Of a DNA stretch of 9,833 nt, positions 1 through 6,589 are shown piece after piece (the first letter of the stretch is position 1; each line of letters starts with the position of its first letter). The translations under genes were made by a program, and so were the position numbers. The notes beneath the pieces are model-generated. The model was not told where the DNA came from. It did not search any database and saw only the letters and a program-made list of their open reading frames with translations. Origin of the DNA: Candidatus Rifleibacteriota bacterium (GTDB lineage: Bacteria; Riflebacteria; Ozemobacteria; Ozemobacterales; Ozemobacteraceae); assembly GCA_029565415.1 (NCBI GenBank), contig JAKQOH010000018.1, positions 1-9,833 of the forward strand. The letters are read 5' to 3'.

Positions 1-117
1 GGCCCCGGTGGCAAGCGCCCCCTCGATTTCGCGCGAGCCGGCAACAACCCCAACCTCGTCCGGATCCTCGAACGGGCAACCGGTGCCCCCGCAGGGGACG
101 AAGCCTCACGCCGTTGA
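1..117 (+). CDS. C-terminal fragment of a probable ankyrin-repeat protein
   Basis: The frame is open from base 1 and ends at TGA 115-117, giving 38 visible residues; the start lies outside the window. The fragment begins GPGGKRPLDFARAGNNPNLV and continues RILERATG, which matches the ankyrin repeat pattern G-x-T/R-PL-x-x-A-x-x-x-GN-x-x-x-V-x-x-LLE, followed by a short hydrophilic tail ending in RR. Ankyrin repeats are helix-turn-helix protein-binding modules with no catalytic activity, so the role of the full protein cannot be told from this piece. The gene runs convergently towards the HAD gene on the other strand, with 126 bp between them. The call rests on one repeat only; any other alpha-helical repeat protein, or a chance open frame, remains possible. 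Confidence 0.5.
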   Translation, partial: GPGGKRPLDFARAGNNPNLVRILERATGAPAGDEASRR

Positions 118-243
118 GCCTGCCGAACTGAAGCCTGACGGGTCGCCGAGTTGCTTTTTTTCCATGATTTTTTGCATCTCTCCCCCCGTCATCATGCACG
201 CTCGACCGGTCATCGGTTCCGAACGGCATCCGGGGAAATCTTT
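118..243. other. convergent intergenic region with T-runs
   Basis: This gap separates two converging genes. On the plus strand it holds a run of seven T (155-161) and a run of six T (168-173), just after a GC-rich stretch (140-150). This is where a terminator for the ankyrin-like gene would be expected. The only pairings seen upstream are short (CGG/CCG around a four-base loop at 139-148, or AACT/AGTT), so a strong intrinsic terminator is not supported. ACCG at 204-207 and CGGT at 213-216 could form a further small stem. No gene is recognised here. Confidence 0.3.
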
Positions 244-927
244 TCAGCCTTGAGCCGCGCCGGCCCCGGCAATTGCCGCGGCCAACTCTGCCGGGTGACG
301 CACCAGCAGCTTCGCGCCGCCTTCCCGCAGCTCGGCTTCGTCGCGAAATCCCCACAGGGCGCCGATCGGAAACATGCCGGCCGCCGTCGCCGTCTTCATG
401 TCGACCATCGTGTCTCCGAGATACAAAAAGGCTTCGGCCGGAATTCCCGACTCGGCCGCGACCCGCAACGCCCCGGCCGGATCCGGCTTGCGCGGAATGC
501 CGTTTCCCGCGCCGTAGACACACCGGAACGGCGTTTTCGGAAAGTAATGGCGCACCATCGCCGTCGTGAAATCATCCGGCTTGTTCGACAGCACCGACAG
601 GCTCATCCCCCGACCGACAAGCATCTCGAGCAGCCCGGCAATGCCGTCATAGGCTACGGTCGCATCGGCCCAGTGGCTCCCGTATTCGGTGTGAATCTCG
701 TGAAACAACGCCTCGGCCAGCTCCGGTGTTCGCCGGTCGGCCGGCAGAACACGCTCGGCAAGCACCCGCATGCCGTCGCCGACGAAATGCCGGTAGGCAT
801 CGACGGGGTGCGCAGCGAATCCGCGCCTCCGCAGCACACGATTGGCCGAATCGGCGATATCCGTCAGCGTGTCGAGCAACGTCCCGTCCAGATCGAACAC
901 CATGCCGCAAAACCGGGTTATATCCAT
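244..927 (-). CDS. HAD-family phosphatase, phosphoglycolate phosphatase-like
   Basis: The protein has 227 residues, the usual length of Gph/PGP-type HAD subfamily IA enzymes. All four HAD motifs are visible: motif I FDLDGT with nucleophile Asp12 and acid/base Asp14; motif II VLSNK with Ser114; motif III RKPDP with Lys147; and motif IV GDTMVD with Asp172 and Asp176 for Mg2+. Residues about 17-90 form the helical C1-type cap. The family hydrolyses phosphoglycolate or other small phosphate esters in the cytoplasm; the substrate here is inferred from the GDTxVD signature and is not certain (pyrophosphatase PpaX-like or sugar-phosphate activity is possible). ATG at 927 is the first available start because a TAG lies in frame at 940-942. 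No Shine-Dalgarno sequence precedes it, and an extended -10 element nearby suggests a leaderless transcript. It lies 157 bp beyond the GH1 gene on the same strand, so it is probably separately transcribed. Confidence 0.9.
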   Translation of the reverse strand: MDITRFCGMVFDLDGTLLDTLTDIADSANRVLRRRGFAAHPVDAYRHFVGDGMRVLAERVLPADRRTPELAEALFHEIHTEYGSHWADATVAYDGIAGLLEMLVGRGMSLSVLSNKPDDFTTAMVRHYFPKTPFRCVYGAGNGIPRKPDPAGALRVAAESGIPAEAFLYLGDTMVDMKTATAAGMFPIGALWGFRDEAELREGGAKLLVRHPAELAAAIAGAGAAQG

Positions 928-936
928 AGCGGGCGT

Positions 937-945
937 ATTCTACCA
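937..945 (-). promoter_or_regulatory. extended -10 promoter element for the HAD gene
   Basis: Read on the minus strand the bases are TGGTAGAAT, that is TGn followed by TAGAAT (five of six matches to TATAAT). This fits an extended -10 element that does not need a good -35, and no TTGACA-like box is seen 16-18 bp upstream. A start point 6-7 nt downstream would fall near base 930, only about 3 nt before the ATG at 927, which agrees with the lack of a ribosome binding site. Inference from sequence pattern only. Confidence 0.35.
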
Positions 946-988
946 CAGCCGCCCGTCCAGCGGTTTCCATCCGGAAAATCCTTCAGGG

Positions 989-1010
989 CGAGCGCATGCG
1001 CTTCCGCTCG
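989..1010 (-). terminator. inverted repeat downstream of the GH1 gene, possible weak terminator
   Basis: CGAGCG (989-994) can pair with CGCTCG (1005-1010) around a 10-nt loop. Overlapping it, AGCGCATGCGCT (991-1002) is a perfect 12-nt palindrome. It lies 75 bp past the GH1 stop in the direction of transcription. Only a short TTTT tract follows, about 10 nt away (complement of 975-978), so it is a poor intrinsic terminator. It could instead protect the 3' end or act as an operator for the HAD gene. Confidence 0.25.
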
Positions 1011-1084
1011 TGCCAGAGACGAACCCCTGGGAACTCTGGGATTCAGCGGCAGGGAAAACGGGTATGGTGGCCCTCAGGAACGAT

Positions 1085-3097
1085 CTACCGCGGCATCCGG
1101 GAGGATGCCGGCGCGGGATACCGCGCTTCCAGCTCGGGCGTGACGCCGCCGGCCCGGACGATGCTGCGGTAAACGTCGACCGAGGGGGTCGGCACGCGCT
1201 CAAATTGCCCGTTCCGGCAGTCGACCGAGTACAGGCCGAACCGGGGCGCGAACGAACCCCACTCCCAGTTGTCCGTGATCGACCAATGGATGTACCCGAG
1301 CACGGGGTAGCCGTCGCGGATCGCGCGCTGCATCTGCTTCACATGCTGCACGAGGAACGCCTCGCGGGTCCAGCCATCCGGCCGCGGCGCCAGGTCGCAG
1401 GTCGCCATGCCGTTTTCGGCGATCAGCACCGGCACCTTGAACCAGTTGTAATAATTCTTGATCACGTCGTAGAAGCCCTCGGGATGAACCTCCCACAGAT
1501 GAGGCTTCGTGAAGCCGCCCGGCAGCCGCCAGAGGGCATAATAATCGATGCCGATATAGTCGAGACACTTCGACGATCCCCGCTCGCCGAAGCTTCGCCC
1601 GCCGCCGGTCCCGGCCATCTCCTTCAGCCATTCGATCTCGACGCCCCGCAGGGTTTCGAGAACATCCGGAGCTGCCGCACCGGGACCAGCCTGCCCCGCG
1701 GATCCCCCGACCAGGGCGTGGATATCGCCGAAGCCGCCTATTCTATATGTTCCGGTATAGTTATTCCAGGACACATACGCGGTCGAATCATTGTCGTGGA
1801 TGATCCGGTAGGCGAGCTTGTGGCAGCGGATCCAGGAACGGGTGACGGCGAGCGCCTTGAGCGGATTCCGATACCCCGGAGCGTTCGCTCCGAGAACGTA
1901 GCCCGCAATGATCTCCACCGGCGGTTCGTTGTAGGTGAGCCAGAAATCGACCTTGCTCCCGTACTCGCGCGACACGATATCGACGAAGCGGCAGAACGCG
2001 CGCACGCCGGCTTCCGATTCCCAGCCGCCGATCTTCTCGAACCACTGCGGCCAGGTGAAGTGAATGAGCGTGACAACCGGCTCCAGCCCGCGTTTCCGCA
2101 TGCCATCGAACAGCCGGTGGTAGAATCGGACCCCCTCCGGATCGATCTTGCCCTGCTCCGGTTCGATCCGGCCCCATTCGATGCTCGTCCGGAACGCGTT
2201 CAGCCCCATCCCTGCCGCAAGATCGAGATCCTTCTCGAACAGTTCGTATCCGTTGGCGGCCCGCCCGATCTTCTCCTCGGTGCGCCCCGTATCGGCGAAC
2301 GACTCCCAGATGCCACCATGCGTTTTGCCTTCCCACTGCTGGCTGGAGGTCGAAACACCCCACAGAAACTTTTTCGGAAGAGGGTTTCCGGTCGGAAGCG
2401 GTTTGCCGGATCGCGTTCCGCGCTTCGATACCGTTCCCTCTCCGGCAAGGATGAAAACGGGCGTTCCGCTCCCCGAAAGGGCCGGCTCGACGGCCACACA
2501 CTGCCGCGAAAACCAGGCCTGGAGAAGTTTGACCTCCTCAGCTCGTGACAGGTGCGTGCCTTCCGCGCGGATCTTCGCGATCGCCGCGGTCAGGAGCTCG
2601 AGAGACGGCGTTTCGGGCCGCTCTCGTTGTGTTCCCTGATGCAGGAGGCGGGATCTCAGCGTATCCAGAAGCGACAGGTATCCTCGTCGGAGGGGAAGGG
2701 CCGCTGCACCGTCCGGAACTCCGGCCAGAACCGCTCGGATCGCTTCGTCCTGTCTCCCTGGCTCCATCGCGGCGACATTCGACAGGAGGAGATCATGCAG
2801 CCGCTCCAGGGCATCGGTCGAACCGCGCAGATTCTCATCGGCACTGGTCCGGTGCCATTGGTTTCTGATGAGGTCGGCAACGGGTTTCGTGTGCCGGCAT
2901 GCGAGCTTTTCCACCTGCGCTCCGGCCTGCGGGAGGGCGAGATACTGCCAGACGAGATGCTGGCGAAGCGCTTCCGCATACCGGTCGAGACTGTCCCGGA
3001 ACTCCGCGAAGGCCGGGACAGACAGACAGAAGGTGATGCAGAGACCGGCAACAAGCCGCCCGATAGATGCAACCCGGCGACCATCAGGATGATTCAT
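1085..3097 (-). CDS. secreted glycoside hydrolase family 1 (beta-glucosidase-like) with extra N-terminal domain
   Basis: The protein has 670 residues. ATG 3097 was chosen over the upstream ATG at 3154 because GGGAGGAG (complement of 3104-3111) sits 6 nt before it and a signal peptide follows at once (hydrophobic 15-27, AFA cleavage after residue 31). Residues 240-650 are a complete GH1 TIM barrel: FLWGVSTSSQQWEG near the start, HFTWPQWF at 346-353, TYNEP with acid/base Glu391, IAENG with nucleophile Glu561, and WSITDNWEW at 605-613 for sugar binding. The family cleaves beta-glucosides, beta-galactosides or related glycosides with retention; the substrate here is unknown. Residues 32-239 form an unrecognised, mostly helical region with Cys67 and Cys200 that could pair. 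Most GH1 enzymes are cytoplasmic and about 450 residues long, so export plus the extra domain is unusual. The gene lies 37 bp after the phosphatase gene on the same strand, probably in one operon. Rare AT-rich codons cluster at residues 441-454. Confidence 0.92.
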   Translation of the reverse strand: MNHPDGRRVASIGRLVAGLCITFCLSVPAFAEFRDSLDRYAEALRQHLVWQYLALPQAGAQVEKLACRHTKPVADLIRNQWHRTSADENLRGSTDALERLHDLLLSNVAAMEPGRQDEAIRAVLAGVPDGAAALPLRRGYLSLLDTLRSRLLHQGTQRERPETPSLELLTAAIAKIRAEGTHLSRAEEVKLLQAWFSRQCVAVEPALSGSGTPVFILAGEGTVSKRGTRSGKPLPTGNPLPKKFLWGVSTSSQQWEGKTHGGIWESFADTGRTEEKIGRAANGYELFEKDLDLAAGMGLNAFRTSIEWGRIEPEQGKIDPEGVRFYHRLFDGMRKRGLEPVVTLIHFTWPQWFEKIGGWESEAGVRAFCRFVDIVSREYGSKVDFWLTYNEPPVEIIAGYVLGANAPGYRNPLKALAVTRSWIRCHKLAYRIIHDNDSTAYVSWNNYTGTYRIGGFGDIHALVGGSAGQAGPGAAAPDVLETLRGVEIEWLKEMAGTGGGRSFGERGSSKCLDYIGIDYYALWRLPGGFTKPHLWEVHPEGFYDVIKNYYNWFKVPVLIAENGMATCDLAPRPDGWTREAFLVQHVKQMQRAIRDGYPVLGYIHWSITDNWEWGSFAPRFGLYSVDCRNGQFERVPTPSVDVYRSIVRAGGVTPELEARYPAPASSRMPR

Positions 3098-3134
3098 GCG
3101 TATCTCCTCCCTCACGACGGGACAACCAACGGCT

Positions 3135-4700
3135 TCAGAACAGGGGAATGCCAAGCAGGCCGGGCGGCGGCGCCACCTGCATCAGCTTGAGCATCGTCAC
3201 GTAGAGGTCGACCGTGCGGGCACAGGGCAGCCGGCCCGGCGGCACACCCCGGCCCCACAGGACCAGCGGAACCTTGATCTGAGCCGCATCCAGACCGCCA
3301 TGCACGCCTTTCTGCCCCTCGTGCCACGGCTCGTAGCCGGGAGCCGCATTGACGATGATGTCTCCCGAGTTCTCGGCCTCGAGCAGCTGCGAAATCTGGA
3401 ATACGGCGTCGGGATACGGATCGAGACAGGTCATGCGCAGCCACTTCCGCTCCTGGACCAGCCGGCCGTCCGACACCTTGCGCGCCGGAACGCCCATCTG
3501 AAGCGGATCGGTTCCGGAAACGACCTTGTAGCCGAGGCGGTCCCCTTCCCGGGTGATGACGGCCTCACCCGATCCGGACAGCACCCGGTAACGGGCCCGG
3601 CCGTCCCGGACGGCCAGGAAGCCGACGCAGGGCTGTGCCAGAAGCGCCCCGATCACGTCGCCGATCTCGCGCGCGTCGCTTCCCCGGCGATACTGCCGCA
3701 TCTCGGCGAGGGTCGGTCGGACACGGAACGAGGGCATCCCCTCGAGACTGGCATCGGGCCGGCCCTTGAGATACAGCTGAACGCAGGCGTTGCCGCTCAC
3801 GCAGACGATCACGTCGTTTTCCTCGGCATGCCCCTTCTTGTCGAAGTTGTAGCCGAAGGTGCTGCGGCCGATGGCATCACGGACCTTCAGGCCCATGGCC
3901 GAAAGAACCGGCGCAAGATCACCGCTTTTCGACGTCGACTGGGAGCCGTGATCCGCGCTGATGACGATCGTTGTCCGCTCCAGTTCGCCGTGAGCCTTCA
4001 ACCACGCGATGAGTTTCGCGACGATGCCATCGAGGTTGATAACCGCCTCGTCGTAGGCAGCGCCGTCGGTGCCGGTGCGGTGTCCGACCGCGTCCGGGCC
4101 GTGAAAACTGACGAACGTGAACCGCGGAAGTCCCTTCCCGAGCTCTTTTTCGAGCTTTCTGTGGATGGCCAGATCGCACTCGATATACTTGCCGCGCATG
4201 TTCTTGAGGAAGTAATCGAGAGGCGGGTTGAAATTCCGCCTGGCGCCGCGATCGAGCATGGCGACGAGCGCCAGGCTGTCTCGGGGAAGGAGTTCGAACA
4301 CGGTCGGATAATCCCGCGAAAGATCGTCGGTAATCTTCTTCACATCGGTGCCGCAGTAGCTCCGGTATGTACCCGACGAGCGAAGATACTGGCGGATGCC
4401 GGTGAGATTCGACTGGAACGGATACGTTCCGCAGATGAACGGCGCATACGCGGGCCCGGTCGTCGAGGGCCAGACCGAGACGGCATGGTCGACGGCCAGC
4501 CCGTGGTCCCGCAGCCAGGCAAGAGTCGGCGTTCGGCCCTGGTCGCACAGCCGGTTGAAGGTGTCGGCGCGGCAGCCGTCGAGAAGGATGAACAGGACCT
4601 TTCCCGGTTCAGCGGTTCCCGCATGGGCTGCCCCGGCCCATGAAAGCACGAGACAGAACAGGAACAACACGACATGCGTTCGCATACGGAATGAGCGCAT
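3135..4700 (-). CDS. exported alkaline phosphatase superfamily protein (phosphodiesterase/nucleotide pyrophosphatase type)
   Basis: The protein has 521 residues from ATG 4700. GGGGAGG (complement of 4707-4713) lies 6 nt before this ATG, which makes it the best start; GTG codons at 4721 and 4703 are less likely. A signal peptide covers residues 1-27 (hydrophobic 9-22, cleavage after AHA). Metal and nucleophile residues of the type I phosphodiesterase/nucleotide pyrophosphatase family are in the right order: LLDG with Asp41, PSTTGPAY with likely nucleophile Thr81, GPDAVGH with Asp203 and His207, SADHG with Asp250 and His251, and GVHGG with His468. The enzyme should be a two-zinc periplasmic or extracellular hydrolase of phosphate mono- or diesters. 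The substrate (nucleotide, phospholipid head group or glycosyl phosphate) cannot be read from the sequence. Residues 260-460 hold a large insertion with little similarity that I recognise. It is the first gene of a probable operon with the GH1 gene. Confidence 0.88.
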   Translation of the reverse strand: MRSFRMRTHVVLFLFCLVLSWAGAAHAGTAEPGKVLFILLDGCRADTFNRLCDQGRTPTLAWLRDHGLAVDHAVSVWPSTTGPAYAPFICGTYPFQSNLTGIRQYLRSSGTYRSYCGTDVKKITDDLSRDYPTVFELLPRDSLALVAMLDRGARRNFNPPLDYFLKNMRGKYIECDLAIHRKLEKELGKGLPRFTFVSFHGPDAVGHRTGTDGAAYDEAVINLDGIVAKLIAWLKAHGELERTTIVISADHGSQSTSKSGDLAPVLSAMGLKVRDAIGRSTFGYNFDKKGHAEENDVIVCVSGNACVQLYLKGRPDASLEGMPSFRVRPTLAEMRQYRRGSDAREIGDVIGALLAQPCVGFLAVRDGRARYRVLSGSGEAVITREGDRLGYKVVSGTDPLQMGVPARKVSDGRLVQERKWLRMTCLDPYPDAVFQISQLLEAENSGDIIVNAAPGYEPWHEGQKGVHGGLDAAQIKVPLVLWGRGVPPGRLPCARTVDLYVTMLKLMQVAPPPGLLGIPLF

Positions 4701-4741
4701 CACAATCCTCCCCGTCGGCACATTCAGCCGGTTATTTTCTC

Positions 4742-4747
4742 ATTGTA
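4742..4747 (-). promoter_or_regulatory. -10-like box for the phosphatase-GH1 unit
   Basis: Read on the minus strand the bases are TACAAT, five of six matches to the sigma-70 -10 consensus, inside an AT-rich patch of a GC-rich region. It would start a transcript near 4735 with a leader of about 35 nt that contains the GGGGAGG ribosome binding site. No convincing -35 box is found 16-18 bp upstream (TTCCGG only), so the call is weak. Confidence 0.35.
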
Positions 4748-4955
4748 TCCGTTTCTCCTTTCTCCCGGAAGAGTACCAAGGAATGTCGAGGGCTGGAGAC
4801 CTCTTTTCGCCACCCAAGCGGCATGTCGGAAGAGAGACGGCCGGCAAAAGACGTGGGATGATCCGCAGCACGAGTTTCCTTTTTTGGGGGAATGCGATAA
4901 GATCGGAAAAAGAAGAGGACCGCCGACAGAAAATCCCTTCCGGAGAGTGATTTCC

Positions 4956-4974
4956 AAGAGCGCCATGCGCTCTT
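4956..4974 (+). promoter_or_regulatory. perfect 8-bp stem-loop in the cstA leader
   Basis: AAGAGCGC (4956-4963) and GCGCTCTT (4967-4974) are exact reverse complements around the three-base loop CAT, ending 36 nt before the ATG at 5011. No T-run follows, so it is not an intrinsic terminator. It could be a leader hairpin that affects translation or mRNA stability, or a protein-binding inverted repeat. A chance origin is possible, but eight paired bases with a tight loop is better than other pairings seen in this gap. Confidence 0.45.
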
Positions 4975-5010
4975 CCCAGGCCGACCGTCCCCTGGATTCG
5001 GAGGCTCGAT

Positions 5011-6549
5011 ATGATCACGTTCTGCGTTTCGACACTGTTGCTGATCGCCGCATATCTGATCTACGGCGCGTATCTCGACCGCACCCTGGGCATCGACCCC
5101 GCCCGGCAGGTACCGGCGATCGCCAACCGGGACGGGGTGGACTACATCCCGATGCCCTGGCCGCGCGTATTTCTCATTCAACTGCTGAACATCGCCGGCC
5201 TGGGGCCGATCTTCGGCGCAATCGCCGGAGCCTTGTGGGGCCCCGTCGTCTTTCTCTGGATCGTCTTCGGCGGCATCTTCATCGGCGCCGTCCATGATTA
5301 TATTTCTGGATATATATCATTACGTTCAAATGGCGCAGGCCTTCCCGAGATCATCGGCACGTATCTGGGAAACGGCCCCCGGCGCGTGATGCTCGCGCTG
5401 GTGATGGTGCTGCTCGTGATGGTCGGCGCCGTCTTCGTGATGGGCCCGGCAAAGATCCTCGCCGACATGAACGTGCCGGGCACGTCGGAAACGGCCGGCT
5501 CGCCCGCTTCGGGCGCCCAGCTCGAGAATCCGTTCGCCCGGACCGCCTCGGAAACGGCACACGGGGTCCAGGCCTCGGAACGGGGCTGGCTCGCCTCGCC
5601 GCTATTCTGGTCGGTCCTGATCTTCACGTATTACCTGCTCGCGACGCTGCTTCCGATCGACCAACTGATCGGCCGGATCTACCCGATCTTCGGCCTGGCA
5701 CTGCTGCTCATGGTCGCTCTGATCGTCTGGCGCATGTTTTCGGGGGTCTGGGTCATCCCTGAGCTGACCCTCGCAAACCTGCACCCCGCCGGCACCCCGA
5801 TCTGGCCCGTGATGATGATCACCGTCGCCTGCGGCTCGATCTCGGGATTCCATGCGACCCAGTCTCCGATGATGGCGCGCACGATCACCAGCGAAGGCTT
5901 CGCCCGCCGCGTCTTCTTCGGCGCGATGCTGACCGAGACGTTCGTCGCGCTCGTCTGGGCAGCCGCCGCCATCGCCCTCTGCCACGGCTCGACGGCCGAG
6001 CTCCAGCAGATGCTCGGCCCGTCCGGCGATGCCGTCGTCGTCGTCCGGGCCGTGGGCAACACCCTCGGACACTGGGGAATGGTGCTCATCCTGCTGGGCG
6101 TCGTCGCTCTGCCGGTGACGACCGGTGACACAGCGTTCCGGTCAGCACGCCTGATCCTCGCCGATATGACCGGCCTGACCCAGAAACCCTTCCTCAACCG
6201 CATCCTGCTCGCGCTTCCGCTGTTCGTGATCGGCGGCTGGCTGTGCACGATCGATTTCGGCGTCGTCTGGCGCTACTTCGCCTGGCTCAACCAGACGCTC
6301 TCCGTCTTCACGCTCTGGGCCTGCACCGTCTACCTGCGCCGCCTGGGCCGGAACTTCTGGATCACCCTCGTCCCGGCCGCCTTCATGAGCCTCGTCGCCT
6401 CGATCTTCATCTTCACCAGCCCCAAACTCGGTCTCGACCTCGCCCCCACCCCCGGCTTCGCCCTGGGCCTCGTCTTCACCGCCCTCTGCCTCGCTCTCGC
6501 CTGGTCCCGCTCCAATCCCGCCCCCGCGTCCGGCCACACACCGGCCTGA
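5011..6549 (+). CDS. CstA-family membrane transporter (short, divergent form)
   Basis: The protein has 512 residues from ATG 5011, with GGAGG at 5000-5004. It is strongly hydrophobic with about 12 likely membrane segments (for example 2-22, 53-75, 78-96, 127-149, 196-215, 221-241, 301-324, 354-371, 396-413, 429-441, 451-468, 482-497). Family landmarks are NRDGVDYIP (39-47), IAGLGPIFG (61-69), GAVHDYISG (92-100), CGSISGFHATQSP (274-286), TTGDTAFRSAR (370-380) and the WRYFAWLNQTLSVF block (420-433). The family includes E. coli CstA and BtsT, inner-membrane carriers induced by carbon starvation that take up pyruvate and, as first described, peptides. It is about 190 residues shorter than E. coli CstA and lacks the usual GHHFAAIAGAGP wording. 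Residues 151-195 form a polar Ala/Ser/Gly-rich loop. An AT-rich rare-codon island encodes residues 96-107. A cytochrome gene follows after 40 bp, probably co-transcribed. Confidence 0.9.
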   Translation: MITFCVSTLLLIAAYLIYGAYLDRTLGIDPARQVPAIANRDGVDYIPMPWPRVFLIQLLNIAGLGPIFGAIAGALWGPVVFLWIVFGGIFIGAVHDYISGYISLRSNGAGLPEIIGTYLGNGPRRVMLALVMVLLVMVGAVFVMGPAKILADMNVPGTSETAGSPASGAQLENPFARTASETAHGVQASERGWLASPLFWSVLIFTYYLLATLLPIDQLIGRIYPIFGLALLLMVALIVWRMFSGVWVIPELTLANLHPAGTPIWPVMMITVACGSISGFHATQSPMMARTITSEGFARRVFFGAMLTETFVALVWAAAAIALCHGSTAELQQMLGPSGDAVVVVRAVGNTLGHWGMVLILLGVVALPVTTGDTAFRSARLILADMTGLTQKPFLNRILLALPLFVIGGWLCTIDFGVVWRYFAWLNQTLSVFTLWACTVYLRRLGRNFWITLVPAAFMSLVASIFIFTSPKLGLDLAPTPGFALGLVFTALCLALAWSRSNPAPASGHTPA

Positions 6550-6589
6550 CGCGCTCCGAACCGGATCTCCCCGCGAAAGAGGATCACCC

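Larger units (their letters stand above)
4701..5010. other. divergent intergenic region between phosphatase and cstA-like genes
   Basis: These 310 bp separate two divergent transcription units and should hold both promoters. Towards the phosphatase gene there is a TACAAT -10-like box (4742-4747, minus strand). Towards the cstA-like gene there is a poor -10 candidate, TAAGAT at 4898-4903 with TTTCCT 17 bp upstream, and a T-tract followed by a G-run at 4880-4890. A perfect stem-loop lies at 4956-4974. Several open frames cross the region but none has a ribosome binding site or a recognisable product, so no gene is called. No riboswitch family was recognised. Confidence 0.6.

Noticed and set aside
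136..173. Intrinsic terminator between the ankyrin-like and HAD genes
   Set aside because: T-runs are present, but the upstream pairing is only 3-4 bp, too weak to call a terminator hairpin.
842..2548. Plus-strand open frame of 568 codons opposite the GH1 gene
   Set aside because: It is antisense to a gene with complete catalytic motifs, its product matches no family, and long antisense frames are expected in GC-rich coding DNA.
3096..4643. Plus-strand open frame of 515 codons opposite the phosphatase gene
   Set aside because: Shadow of the minus-strand gene that carries all metal-binding motifs; Arg/Ala/Gly-rich product with no recognisable domain.
4875..4903. Sigma-70 or sigma-54 promoter for cstA
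   Set aside because: TTTCCT-N17-TAAGAT matches the consensus poorly, and no TGGCAC-N5-TTGCA element is present, so I mention it only as a possibility within the region.
4743..5010. Small genes in the divergent intergenic region
   Set aside because: Open frames there lack ribosome binding sites, run into cstA in another frame and show no recognisable product.
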